Of a DNA stretch of 64,000 bases, positions 25,741 to 34,886 are shown piece after piece. Within the stretch, counting starts at the first letter, position 1. The number at the start of each line of letters is the position of its first letter. Position numbers and translations under genes: made by a program. Below the pieces are notes generated by a model. The model had not been told where the DNA came from. It ran no database searches and was given only the letters and a program-made list of their open reading frames with translations. Source of the stretch: Alkaliphilus sp. B6464 (GTDB lineage: Bacteria > Bacillota > Clostridia > Peptostreptococcales > Natronincolaceae); the NCBI RefSeq assembly GCF_018141165.1, contig NZ_CP058557.1, positions 186,001-250,000 of the forward strand, read 5' to 3'.

Positions 25741-26880
25741 TTAATCAACAATATCCAACAATCTTTCCCTTTTCCATCTTATTGTCATTGACACTATCGC
25801 AATAAAAATTAAAACTAAATAAGATACAGGTAAAAAATACTTCGGATATGAAATACTTGTCATATAATTTATAAGATACCTTAACAGTACCTTAAAGGTA
25901 AATAGTGCTATTGGTAATTGAATACCTGTTACGGTTATATAGTTTTGTCCTATGCTGGAAACCAGCATAGATATTAAAGTAACAACAAAACCCAGCACAT
26001 ATATTGCAACTACTGTAAGAATAATATACTGAATAAATGTAAAGTCATACCAAGAAATAATGCTGTTAAATACTGAATTTATATTAGAATTAAAAAACAT
26101 GGATACATTATTTGATGAATATAATACAAAGAAGCCTATAAGCTGTAAACTTATTATTATGAAAGCTGATAAAATCCCTGCAGCTATCTTCTTTTTAAAT
26201 ATATTTCTTCCTATTTTAGAGGTATACTGAAGATAATTTATTTTATTTTTATTATCCTTTAAATATATTGGAGTTATCATAAACATTATACCTATTAGTA
26301 TAGTAATAGATACATATTTTATTAAAACATTGTAATTTGAAAAAACTACATCATTAAAAACAGAAGTCCCAATATCTTTCTCCAATATTTCTTTAATTCT
26401 TACTTCTTGATTTTCATTGGATGCGCTGCTCATAACAATCTCGTCTCTATTTTCATAAACTCTTATATACTCTTCCCTCCAAGGCAGTTCCCAAAACACA
26501 TCTATCCTTTTTTTAAATATTACATCGTCGTATAATTCATCAAGCTCCTTATTACTTATGTCCATATTAACAAACTCATCATAATTTGTTATCCCTGCTT
26601 TTTTTAAGTCTTCTCTAGATTGAATATATTTATCTGCTTCTTCTTTAGCTTCATTATACCTAACCTTAAAATCTTCAAATTCTTCTTCATCCATAAATTC
26701 GCCATATTTATCTTTCATTTCTACAAACATATTATAGATATCTAAAGCTGGCCTACCATTTGGAAAATTGGTTATATGAAACTCAATAAAAAGAAAATAC
26801 ATTACTCCAGTTATAGCCATAAGTAAAAGTACAGATTTTATATTAAATATTTTCTTTACTTCATTTAAAATAATAGTCAT
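25741..26880 (-). CDS. ABC-2 type transporter permease (set 1, second permease)
   Basis: This 379-residue protein begins MTIILNEVKKIFNIKSVLLLMAITGVMYFLF. A long extracytoplasmic loop with many Glu, Asp and Lys residues follows (about residues 35-160), then five or six helices. The start ATG 26880 follows a GAGGTG ribosome-binding site; a longer reading with an upstream ATG would overlap the preceding gene. SKIGRNIFKKKIAAGILSAF is the coupling segment. It pairs with the permease at 26891 and the ATPase at 28156. Confidence 0.78.
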   Translation of the reverse strand: MTIILNEVKKIFNIKSVLLLMAITGVMYFLFIEFHITNFPNGRPALDIYNMFVEMKDKYGEFMDEEEFEDFKVRYNEAKEEADKYIQSREDLKKAGITNYDEFVNMDISNKELDELYDDVIFKKRIDVFWELPWREEYIRVYENRDEIVMSSASNENQEVRIKEILEKDIGTSVFNDVVFSNYNVLIKYVSITILIGIMFMITPIYLKDNKNKINYLQYTSKIGRNIFKKKIAAGILSAFIIISLQLIGFFVLYSSNNVSMFFNSNINSVFNSIISWYDFTFIQYIILTVVAIYVLGFVVTLISMLVSSIGQNYITVTGIQLPIALFTFKVLLRYLINYMTSISYPKYFLPVSYLVLIFIAIVSMTIRWKRERLLDIVD

Positions 26881-26890
26881 ATAATTCACC

Positions 26891-28150
26891 TCAATATATA
26901 TCTTGTTTTTTAAATATTTTAATTGATAAAACACTAAGAACCAATAAAGATACTGACCATATACCTACTGTAAGTAATTCATAGTATTTAAAAGTAAAAA
27001 ATGCTCCACCTTCCATAAACCAAATAAAGGGATTTATAATTAAATAAAAAGGAGTAAATCCACCTATAAAAATAGCATTACTATTAGTTGGAACCATACC
27101 TGGAATAAGTATAGCCAAACCAAATACTATTGCAAATATAAAAAATACAATGTAACTATTTTTTATAGCTCTTGCTATTATAAAGGTAATTCCAGTAAAA
27201 AGCAGTATGCATGCATAGATAAGCCCTATACCAGAAAATAAATATTGAATAAAGGACATATTCCACCAAGACATATAAGGCAAATTTTTCTCCATATTAA
27301 AATAACTACTTATAGGAACATTCCAAAGTCCTAAATAGTTAAAAGTTATAAAATACAAACCTAAACCAGTAACTAAAATAATTGTAGCTACTAAAATATT
27401 TGTAGCCATAGATACGAAAAGCTTATCTATAATTAAATTTCTCCCTCTTTTAGTTGTATAGGCTAGAGCTTCTGTATTATTATCAAATTCATAGTTTACC
27501 AAATAAGCTGTAATAAGCACCACTAATATAAGTATTTCGAAAATAAAAGTCTTAACTAAGGTTCTAAACAATAAAGAGTGCATTTTATAAGCTTTTCCCA
27601 TGAAAAATAGGTTTTTATGCTCTTTATTTTCAACTAATTCTTCAAATCTTTTACTAAAATCCTTATATTGATTTCTTACAGTATCTGCAGCATTTCCACT
27701 AAGCCCATATTTTTCTATTTGACCTTCAGCTATTTTCATAGGATCAATATTTGAATAAACTTCGTCAATTTCTGCAATTGTATAATAATATGCTTCTACT
27801 ATTCCTAACTCTTTTATAAACTCTACTTCTTCTTTATTGTAAATATCTTCAATATAGAGGCTTTCCCCAAAAATCTCTGCCACGCTACTATAGTTTTTTG
27901 ATGTCTTTTCATATGTTATTTCATTTAGTTTTTTTAGTTCACCATCATAATGCTCTTTGAAATTATCCACCATTTCATCATCTATTTTATAGCCAAACTT
28001 ACTTACAATCTTATTTAATACCTGTAAATCATCTTTAAAATATGAGTTTTGAAATATAATAACAGAATTAAATATAAGAAATATAAGTAAAAGTCCTATT
28101 ATAGCTGGAGAAGTTACGGCCTTTTTAAATTCATTTTTTCTTATACCCAT
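26891..28150 (-). CDS. ABC-2 type transporter permease (set 1, first permease)
   Basis: This 419-residue protein starts MGIRKNEFKKAVTSPAIIGLLLIFLIFNS. It has a roughly 150-residue extracellular loop after the first helix, then helices with the segment TTKRGRNLIIDKLFVSMATNI, homologous to the coupling segment of its neighbours. GGAGT lies before the start. It follows the ATPase gene by five bases. Length and topology suggest a dimer with the next permease. The substrate is unknown. Confidence 0.78.
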   Translation of the reverse strand: MGIRKNEFKKAVTSPAIIGLLLIFLIFNSVIIFQNSYFKDDLQVLNKIVSKFGYKIDDEMVDNFKEHYDGELKKLNEITYEKTSKNYSSVAEIFGESLYIEDIYNKEEVEFIKELGIVEAYYYTIAEIDEVYSNIDPMKIAEGQIEKYGLSGNAADTVRNQYKDFSKRFEELVENKEHKNLFFMGKAYKMHSLLFRTLVKTFIFEILILVVLITAYLVNYEFDNNTEALAYTTKRGRNLIIDKLFVSMATNILVATIILVTGLGLYFITFNYLGLWNVPISSYFNMEKNLPYMSWWNMSFIQYLFSGIGLIYACILLFTGITFIIARAIKNSYIVFFIFAIVFGLAILIPGMVPTNSNAIFIGGFTPFYLIINPFIWFMEGGAFFTFKYYELLTVGIWSVSLLVLSVLSIKIFKKQDIY

Positions 28151-28155
28151 AGCCC

Positions 28156-29031
28156 TTACTCCTTTACTAAAGCTTCATCTTTATAAACATAAAGAAATAC
28201 ATCTTCTATACTTGGATTTACATGTATCCAAGTATCCTCTAATTTGCTTTCAGATATAAATCTGATTTTCATTTTGCCATCTTCCTGCTTCTCAGATAGT
28301 GAAAAATGCTGTTGTCTAAAGTTTAAAACTTGATCAAATTCAATTTCTGTTTCGTAGACCATTCCATCGAGAATTTTGCATATATTTTTTAAATTATCTT
28401 TATATAGAACTACCCTATCTTTTATCATAATTATTTCATTGGCTATTGACTCTATATCAGAAACAATATGGGTAGAAAGAATAACTATTCGTTCTCTAGA
28501 TAAGTCTGTTAATAAATTTCTAAATCGTACTCTTTCCTTTGGATCTAATCCAGCAGTAGGCTCGTCTAATATAAGAATCTTAGGATCGTTTAGCATAGCT
28601 TGAGCTATACCAACTCTTTGAATCATTCCACCTGAAAATTTCCTCATTTTTTTATCTGCTACATTTTCAAGTCCAACCAATTTTAAAAGTTCATTTATCT
28701 TTTCATCAGAATTTTTTCTATCCATTCCTTTCAATGCAGATAAATAGTGAAGAAATTTTCTAGGGCTATAGCTTTTATAATAGCCAAAGTCTTGAGGCAA
28801 GTAACCTAATATATCTCTATAATTGTCACCCATTTTTAAAATATCTGCGCCATTATAAAGTATTTCTCCTCCATTTGGAAAAAGTAAGGTAGTCAACATT
28901 TTAATTAAGGTAGTCTTACCCGCTCCATTTGGTGCTAATAATCCATAAACACCATTTGTAAATTCAAGATTTATATCTTTAAGAACTGAAAATTTCCCAT
29001 AGCTTTTACTTACGTTATTTACCATTAACAT
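28156..29031 (-). CDS. ABC-2 type transporter ATP-binding protein (set 1)
   Basis: This 291-residue ATPase is closely related to the one at 23628. It has Walker A LLAPNGAGKTTLIKM (with Ala-Pro where Gly-Pro is usual), the Q-loop YLPQDFGYYKSYSPRKFLHYL, signature FSGGMIQRVGIAQAML, Walker B ILILDEPTAGLDP and LSTHIVSDIESIANE. It starts directly after the membrane-protein gene encoded behind the sigma factor, so the set is an integral part of the sigma operon. It probably powers export of an antimicrobial or envelope lipid. Confidence 0.92.
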   Translation of the reverse strand: MLMVNNVSKSYGKFSVLKDINLEFTNGVYGLLAPNGAGKTTLIKMLTTLLFPNGGEILYNGADILKMGDNYRDILGYLPQDFGYYKSYSPRKFLHYLSALKGMDRKNSDEKINELLKLVGLENVADKKMRKFSGGMIQRVGIAQAMLNDPKILILDEPTAGLDPKERVRFRNLLTDLSRERIVILSTHIVSDIESIANEIIMIKDRVVLYKDNLKNICKILDGMVYETEIEFDQVLNFRQQHFSLSEKQEDGKMKIRFISESKLEDTWIHVNPSIEDVFLYVYKDEALVKE

Positions 29032-29778
29032 TTAAATCACCCCTTCTATATTTCTAAAACTAATAAGTGCTTTAATATTTTTTATATAAATAAATAGAGA
29101 AATAACAGTTACAGCTAACCATGTATATATAGAAATATTGCTTAATAGTTGAGCATACAAATTAATATCAAATATACATAAGGCTAAATTGGCAATTATC
29201 CAACCTAATACAATAAAATATTTTGTAAATTTTGATTGAAGTTTTGTAATTGTAAATAGAAAAACTGTAGAGAATAAAAATAGTGATGATATTGAAATTG
29301 CAAATGCTCTTAAAAAGCTTAGATTTGTATATATAGATATAATTGCATATACAAATAAAAAGTTAACTAAAATGCATATAGTACTGAATACAAGCATTCT
29401 AAAAGCAGATATTTGATACATATTATACTTACATGTCATTTCTATTTCATAAGTTCCATTCTGCCTTGCACTAATAAAGGATGAAATTGACATCACTAAA
29501 TACAATATAGGTGAAACTGTAAACAAATAGGCATATATACCCCCAGTTTTAGCAATATTATATATATTGCTATTAGTAATCGTAAAAAATAAAATAGAAG
29601 ATACTAATAAAATAGTAAACATAATTTCTAGGCCGTCACGAAATAAATATCTAATTCCTATATGCTTGTACATATTTTTTAAATAAGAATAGAAAGATTC
29701 TTTTTGATATAAACCTTTTGCTACAATAGTATCTATTTCGGCCTTTATTGTTCTTTCATCAGGCATATCTATTCTCAT
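29032..29778 (-). CDS. Membrane protein encoded with ECF sigma factor (possible anti-sigma)
   Basis: This 248-residue protein has a cytosolic N-terminal segment (MRIDMPDERTIKAEIDTIVAKG, residues 1-50) and then about six helices. I start it at ATG 29778, one base after the sigma stop, with GAGGTGG inside the sigma gene's end as ribosome-binding site. It has no zinc-finger motif. Position between the sigma factor and the exporter ATPase suggests it tethers or senses for the sigma factor; this is inference from context. No homology to a named family is evident to me. Confidence 0.65.
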   Translation of the reverse strand: MRIDMPDERTIKAEIDTIVAKGLYQKESFYSYLKNMYKHIGIRYLFRDGLEIMFTILLVSSILFFTITNSNIYNIAKTGGIYAYLFTVSPILYLVMSISSFISARQNGTYEIEMTCKYNMYQISAFRMLVFSTICILVNFLFVYAIISIYTNLSFLRAFAISISSLFLFSTVFLFTITKLQSKFTKYFIVLGWIIANLALCIFDINLYAQLLSNISIYTWLAVTVISLFIYIKNIKALISFRNIEGVI

Positions 29779-29779
29779 G

Positions 29780-30325
29780 CTATACCACCTCAAGATCCTT
29801 TCTAATTTTTCTAAGCATTGAGTAATACTTTGTTTTGACTGTGGACTCAGATATTTGCAATGTATTTGATATTTCTAAAAAAGTATAATCTGCAAAAAGC
29901 TTTAAGCGAAATATTTGTTGGTTTGCAGCATCAAATCTATTTACCATGTCAATTATCTTTTTAACCTCTTCCTTATTTTCTACTGTAACTTCTATATTTT
30001 CCTCATCATATATGCTAAAATCGTCAATAGAAACTGCTATACTAGTATATTTGTAATATTTTGAACGATAATAATCTACTATACGATAAGTTGCTATTCT
30101 ATATAGCCAAGTTCGAAAAGAAGCTTTCTTTTCATCATAACTATATATTGCCTTTAACATGCTTATAAAAATTTCCTGAGTCAAATCCATAGATAACTCT
30201 TTATCAACTGTCTGTTTGTATGCATATGAATATATTTCTTCGTAATATATAGAAACAAGCTCATTAGCTGCAGCTTTACTTGATTTCTTTTTTATTTTTT
30301 TTATTAGTCTCTTATCTCTATCCAT
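29780..30325 (-). CDS. ECF-family RNA polymerase sigma factor heading the ABC exporter operon
   Basis: This 181-residue sigma factor has region 2 with DLTQEIFISMLKAIYSYDEKKASFRTWLYRIATYRIVDYYRS. Region 4 has FDAANQQIFRLKLFADYTFLEISNTLQISESTVKTKYYSMLRK. An N-terminal Lys-rich stretch precedes it. It heads a unit of seven or eight minus-strand genes with the membrane protein and both ABC sets, so it most likely drives the exporters, and possibly itself, in response to envelope damage. Confidence 0.9.
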   Translation of the reverse strand: MDRDKRLIKKIKKKSSKAAANELVSIYYEEIYSYAYKQTVDKELSMDLTQEIFISMLKAIYSYDEKKASFRTWLYRIATYRIVDYYRSKYYKYTSIAVSIDDFSIYDEENIEVTVENKEEVKKIIDMVNRFDAANQQIFRLKLFADYTFLEISNTLQISESTVKTKYYSMLRKIRKDLEVV

Positions 30326-30668
30326 AGTTCACCACTTATCCATATGTTTTAGAAAAATTATAGATGTATTTTTTACTCTATTATTATATTCGTAATAAAT
30401 TTATAAATAGTTTTAGTTTTATTTTAAATTTTATTTTAATAGAATTATAGTCCATATAACCTTATGATATAGACTATAACAAAATAATCTTTCTCAAATA
30501 TAACAGTTTTAAAAGATCTGCTTTTATCTTGACAGGAATACGGAAAAAGTGAAACCTTTTCCTATAGTAGAAATTGGATAGCCCTTCAGCTACTCTATCT
30601 GCTTCTATAGCAGTTTGTTGAATCGAAAATTCCTCTTATCTACTATGTTTAAAAAAAATTTCGCTAGG

Positions 30669-30697
30669 TTGACAAAGTATAAATACCATGCTATTAT
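30669..30697 (+). promoter_or_regulatory. Promoter of the lysine-riboswitch transcript
   Basis: TTGACA (30669-30674) and TATTAT (30692-30697) with a 17-base spacer make a near-consensus sigma-A promoter, about 45 bases before the riboswitch. Confidence 0.75.
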
Positions 30698-30740
30698 GAT
30701 AAAAATCGACAATTTCATAAAAATCCTCATCCTTACGGGT

Positions 30741-30940
30741 GAGGTAGAGGCGCGGTTGCTAATAGTAACTATATCGAGGTCGAAAACCTATGACATATAG
30801 CGAAAGGAGCCATCGCCGAAGCATCAGATCTCAAAATCTGGTGCTGGGTCTGTATCAAATAGGTACAGGACTGTCATCATTGTATTTGCTCAATACTTTG
30901 ATGTTGTGCTATCTCACACTGAGCCAGAAAGGAGAGAGGA
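30741..30940 (+). ncRNA. Lysine riboswitch (L box)
   Basis: The segment carries L-box landmarks in order: GAGGTAGAGGCGCG at its start, AGGAGCCATCGCCGAAGC in the middle, CTGGGTCTGTATC and ACAGGACTGTCAT, and a final CACACTGAGCCAGAAAGGAGAGAGG. This is the five-helix aptamer that binds lysine and ends transcription when lysine is abundant. A terminator follows at 30970-31000. It controls the APC permease and the amidohydrolase downstream, pointing to lysine or a lysine-related compound as their substrate. Confidence 0.9.
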
Positions 30941-30969
30941 ATGTCTTTAGCTTTGCTATACGCATATAA

Positions 30970-31000
30970 GCACCTGACAAACCTGTTAGGTGTTTTTTTT
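30970..31000 (+). terminator. Riboswitch expression-platform terminator
   Basis: CACCTGACA and TGTTAGGTG form a 9-bp stem (one G-T pair) followed by a run of T residues. It lies 30 bases after the L-box aptamer and 170 bases before the permease gene. Confidence 0.85.
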
Positions 31001-31169
31001 GTATAAAAAAGTAAAAAGCTCTTACTATTAAGGGTTTTTAAAGAAATAGAATGTTAGTAATATTTTAAGCACTTAAAATTTAAAAGCTTAGGTTTTTAAA
31101 TTGAGTGCGCCATGAGTCAATGGGATAGCATTAGACGAATTTTTTATTTTTTTATATAGGAGGATATAT

Positions 31170-32543
31170 ATGACTGATAACTTAAGTGAAGTGAATAAAA
31201 CAACGGATTCTGGTTTTAAAAAAGAAATTAGTTTATTTGGTGGAGTCAGCATTTTAGGGGGTATCATGGTAGGGTCAGGAATTTTTTATCTAGGATCATA
31301 TGTATTAATGAGAACTGGAATGAGTCTTGGCTTAGCTTTATTGAGCTGGATTTTAGGAGGCTTAGTTTCCTTACTAGGTGGAATTTGTTATGCAGAACTA
31401 GGTGCTTCGGATCCTCGTGCTGGTGGCTTGACTGTATATTTAAGTAATGCCTATTCACCTATAGTTGGCTTTTTAGCTGGGTTTAATAATTGGTTAATCG
31501 CTGGTCCTGGGTCTATTGCTGCAATAGCAATTGCCTTGCCAAGTGCTTTAACTATTATAATGCCAATGGGAGAATGGACAATTAAAATCTTTGCTATAGT
31601 CTTAATCATAGGATTAACTATTGTTAACTATTTTGGTGTTAAAGCTGGATCTAAGCTACAAAACCTTTCTATGATTGCAAAATTAATCCCTATTGGAATC
31701 ATAATGATTTTAGGCCTTTTATTTGGAAAAGTATCTCCAGATCTAAGTTTAACTCCTAAAACAGTTGATGTAAGCTTTGGCTCAATTATTAGTATGATAG
31801 CTTTTGCTGTAGTTGCAAGTTTATGGGCATATGAAGGATGGACTAATTTAAATACTGTAGCTGAAGAAGTAAAGAATCCTAAGAAAAATCTGCCTCTTGC
31901 TATTGTGATTTCTATTGTTTCAATAACAATACTATACACATTATTTAATTATTCTATATATAAGGTTATACCTTTTAATGAAATTGAAAACCTTTTAGCA
32001 AATAATGAATATTATTTAGGAACCTATGCAGCAGAGAAACTGATGGGAAAGACTGGTAGTATTCTAGTTGTAATAGGTATGGTAATAGCTATGTTTGGAG
32101 CTTTGAATGGCTGTATACTGGCCTTTCCAAGAATGTATTATGCAATGAGTGAAGAGGGCCATTTCTTTAAAAGCTTTAAAAAACTGCATCCTAAATATAA
32201 AGTACCTTATGCTCCTTTAATTGTTCAATGTATAATATCCATAATGTTGGTGCTATTAAGAAACTTAAATCAACTAACTTCTTTAGTTATATTCTCAGGA
32301 ATGATGTTTAACACTTTAGGTGTATATGCAGTTATGATTTACAGAAGAAAATACCCTAAGCTAGAAAGACCTTATAAAGTAATTGGTTATCCTATTACAG
32401 TAATATTAACAACTTTTATATTCGTAGGATTAATGATTAATACATTTATTGAAGATCCACAAACCTCAATTATTGGTTTAGCTGTACCAGCTGTTGGTAT
32501 ATTATTTTACTTTTATTTTAATAGAAAAAATAAGGCTGCATAA
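31170..32543 (+). CDS. APC-family amino acid permease, lysine-riboswitch controlled
   Basis: This 457-residue protein has 12 hydrophobic helices. The first carries the APC substrate motif GGIMVGSGIFYLGSYVL. ASDPRAGGLTVYLSNAYSPIVGFLAGF matches the helix 3 region of LAT-type exchangers (SteT-like), and WAYEGWTNLNTVAEEVKNPKKNLP the helix 6 region. Transport is proton-coupled or by exchange across the cytoplasmic membrane. Riboswitch control suggests lysine or a lysine derivative as substrate; sequence alone would not say so. AGGAGG precedes the ATG. The amidohydrolase follows 21 bases later. Confidence 0.9.
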   Translation: MTDNLSEVNKTTDSGFKKEISLFGGVSILGGIMVGSGIFYLGSYVLMRTGMSLGLALLSWILGGLVSLLGGICYAELGASDPRAGGLTVYLSNAYSPIVGFLAGFNNWLIAGPGSIAAIAIALPSALTIIMPMGEWTIKIFAIVLIIGLTIVNYFGVKAGSKLQNLSMIAKLIPIGIIMILGLLFGKVSPDLSLTPKTVDVSFGSIISMIAFAVVASLWAYEGWTNLNTVAEEVKNPKKNLPLAIVISIVSITILYTLFNYSIYKVIPFNEIENLLANNEYYLGTYAAEKLMGKTGSILVVIGMVIAMFGALNGCILAFPRMYYAMSEEGHFFKSFKKLHPKYKVPYAPLIVQCIISIMLVLLRNLNQLTSLVIFSGMMFNTLGVYAVMIYRRKYPKLERPYKVIGYPITVILTTFIFVGLMINTFIEDPQTSIIGLAVPAVGILFYFYFNRKNKAA

Positions 32544-32564
32544 AAAATATAAGGAGATGATCTT

Positions 32565-34163
32565 TTGAAAACAATTTTAAAAAATGGTAAGATTTATGTT
32601 GAAAAAAATAATTTTCAAGAAGCAATCTTAATTGAGGATGGAGTTATTACTAAGGTTGGTACGAATGAAGATATACTTAGAAGTGATGCCGATAATATTA
32701 TAGACCTTCAGTGGAAAACTGTTTTACCAGGTTTTAATGACAGCCACCTACATATTTCATGGGTAGGCGATGCTATGAACTCATGTAATTTAACATCGGC
32801 TAAATCAATTGATGAAGTTATTCAACTGGGTAAAATATTCATTGAAAAGAACAAGGATCTAGCTGTATTATATGGTCGTGGGTGGAATCAGGATTATTTC
32901 ACTTCTGGTGAGAAACGTCTAATAACTCGGTTTGACTTAGATAAAATATCTACAGAAATTCCAATTGTCTTTGATAGAGTATGTGGACATGTTTCAGTAG
33001 GAAATACCAAGGCTTTAGAAATACTAGGTGTAGATGAAAATACTGTTATAGATGGTGGCGTAATTGAGCTTGGAAATGATGGAAATCCAAATGGTATATT
33101 TAATGAAAATGCGGTGGGTTTAATTCACTCACTTATTCCAGAAAAAAGCGATAATAACATAGAGGAAGAATTTTTAAAAGCTGCAAATTATGCTTTAAGC
33201 GTCGGCATAACTTCTGTTCAATCATGTGATATTATGAATAGTGATTTTAAGAGTATGTTCAATATTATTCATAATATTTACGACAATAAAAAATTGAAAT
33301 TAAGATATTCCCATCAATTCAATTTTCAAGATATAAATGATTTTAAAACTTATCTTGAAACAGAACATAAGACAGGACAATACGATGAAAAATTTTTATC
33401 AAAAGGTGCATTAAAGTTATTTAAAGATGGCTCTTTAGGTGCTAGGACTGCTTTAATGCTAAAGGATTATGAAGATGCCCCTGGCACTAAAGGTGTGGCA
33501 GCATTAAGTCATGAACAGCTACAAGATCTATGTGATTTAGCAACAAAGAATGGAATTAGAGTAATAACCCACGCAATTGGTGACGGTGCTATAGAGAGTG
33601 TTATAAATGCCTATGAAAAAACCATGAAGGATGGAAAGAACCCTCTTCGTCATGGGATTGTTCATTGCCAAATAACAAGTATGGAACAATTAAATAGAAT
33701 TGCTAAATTGAATATTCCTGTTATGTACCAGCCTATTTTCTTAGATTACGATATTAAGATTGTAGAAGAGCGTGTTGGAAAAGAGTTATCAAGTACATCT
33801 TATGCGTTTAATACACTATATAAACTAGGTGCTCCAATAAGCTTAGGTACAGATGCTCCAGTAGAAGACTGTAACCCTTTTCCAAATATTTACTGTGCAG
33901 TAACAAGACTAGGAATAGATGGCAAGCCAGTAGGTGGCTTTTATCCAAATGAAAAGATGGAGCTTGAAGACGCTATTGATGCCTACACAATTGGTAGTGC
34001 TTTTAATGAATTTAAAGAAGATTTTAAAGGAAGATTAAAACCAGGCTATGTAGCTGATTTAATTGTATTGGATATGGATATATTTGCTATAGACGAATTA
34101 AAAATCAAAGATATTAAAGTTGAAAAGACAATGATAGATGGAGAATTTGTATATCAAAAATAG
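32565..34163 (+). CDS. YtcJ-like amidohydrolase
   Basis: This 532-residue metal-dependent hydrolase of the amidohydrolase superfamily has the first-strand motif GFNDSHLHISWVGD (His-x-His metal ligands) and an N-terminal beta-sandwich cap. Later come GRGWNQDYF, the metal-lysine candidate FLSKGALKLFKDGSLGARTA, VITHAIGDGAIESV, HGIVHCQI and the final metal aspartate in ISLGTDAPVEDCNPF. YtcJ relatives cleave N-acyl or formamide bonds. The start is TTG 32565 behind AAGGAGATG. In one transcript with the lysine-controlled permease, it may free lysine from an N-acylated form taken up by that permease (inference). Confidence 0.85.
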   Translation: MKTILKNGKIYVEKNNFQEAILIEDGVITKVGTNEDILRSDADNIIDLQWKTVLPGFNDSHLHISWVGDAMNSCNLTSAKSIDEVIQLGKIFIEKNKDLAVLYGRGWNQDYFTSGEKRLITRFDLDKISTEIPIVFDRVCGHVSVGNTKALEILGVDENTVIDGGVIELGNDGNPNGIFNENAVGLIHSLIPEKSDNNIEEEFLKAANYALSVGITSVQSCDIMNSDFKSMFNIIHNIYDNKKLKLRYSHQFNFQDINDFKTYLETEHKTGQYDEKFLSKGALKLFKDGSLGARTALMLKDYEDAPGTKGVAALSHEQLQDLCDLATKNGIRVITHAIGDGAIESVINAYEKTMKDGKNPLRHGIVHCQITSMEQLNRIAKLNIPVMYQPIFLDYDIKIVEERVGKELSSTSYAFNTLYKLGAPISLGTDAPVEDCNPFPNIYCAVTRLGIDGKPVGGFYPNEKMELEDAIDAYTIGSAFNEFKEDFKGRLKPGYVADLIVLDMDIFAIDELKIKDIKVEKTMIDGEFVYQK

Positions 34164-34189
34164 AATTAAAAATTAAACAAGAGTGTTGG

Positions 34190-34246
34190 ATTCTAATAAA
34201 AATATCCTAGTAGGTAAATTACTTACTAGGATATTTTTATTAGAAT
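34190..34246 (+). terminator. Strong terminator after the amidohydrolase gene
   Basis: A 25-bp-class hairpin (TTCTAATAAAAATATCCTAG with its complement, around TAGGTAAATTACTTA) includes a T-rich right arm. It ends the lysine-responsive transcript. Confidence 0.85.
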
Positions 34247-34355
34247 TGAGGCTGAACATTCTATTATATTAACTTCGTTTTTATTTATAAGTTAAATAAC
34301 ATTTCTTTCCTTCTTCAGATAGCTTATATTCTTCATCTTGTATTTTTTATCATTT

Positions 34356-34886
34356 TTACCCTTCTTTCTTAAATGTAAACTTTAGAAGCATTGCAATAAC
34401 TAAGCCTAGACAGACCAACATAGTATATATTATGCTATAATATAATCCGATATATAGAGCAATCCAGTTAAATCCACCTGACACTATACCTATTATAGTT
34501 TGCCATAAATAGGTGAGTATGAAAATTGCCATAGGAGTCAAGTACCATTTTCTCTTAAGTACAGTAAAACCTATGCCTCCAATAAGAGGCATAATTATAA
34601 AGTTATAAAACATACCCATAGAATTTGAGAGTGCAACGCCAATAATAGCACCTGCGGCAAGAATGGTAAGTTGTGTTATAAAAATACTGCGCTTTATAGC
34701 AGAAATTATTTTCTCATCTTTTATTACTGGCTGTTCTATATTAGTAGATTCAAAAATTTCAAATTCAGTTTTACAGCTCTCACAGCTTTTAATATGCTCA
34801 TTAACTATTATAGTGCTGTCATCACTTGCAACACCATCTTTTACAAGCGGTATTAAATCAAGTATTACATCGCAAGATATATTCAA
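34356..34886 (-). CDS. Zinc-finger anti-sigma factor (zf-HC2), membrane-bound
   Basis: This 176-residue protein begins at TTG 34886, which overlaps the sigma stop (TTGA) and has AAGGAGGG in the sigma gene as ribosome-binding site. The N-terminal domain has CDVILDLIPLVKDGVASDD and the zinc motif H-x3-C-x2-C (NEHIKSCESCK), typical of ZAS anti-sigma factors. Four C-terminal helices (about residues 80-170) anchor it. It should hold the upstream-encoded sigma factor inactive; the zinc site suggests redox sensitivity. Confidence 0.85.
   Translation of the reverse strand: MNISCDVILDLIPLVKDGVASDDSTIIVNEHIKSCESCKTEFEIFESTNIEQPVIKDEKIISAIKRSIFITQLTILAAGAIIGVALSNSMGMFYNFIIMPLIGGIGFTVLKRKWYLTPMAIFILTYLWQTIIGIVSGGFNWIALYIGLYYSIIYTMLVCLGLVIAMLLKFTFKKEG

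Larger units (their letters stand above)
30326..31169 (+). other. Long intergenic region holding the lysine-riboswitch leader
   Basis: The 844 bases between the divergent sigma operon and the permease hold no coding gene. They contain an AT-rich sigma upstream region and a hairpin GGAAAAAG...CCTTTTCC near 30542-30562. The promoter, riboswitch and terminator listed separately at 30669-31000 follow, and then about 170 bases to ATG 31170. Confidence 0.6.

Noticed and set aside
32190-32543. Possible frameshift near the end of the APC permease
   Set aside because: The frame runs through to a normal stop with the expected 457 residues.
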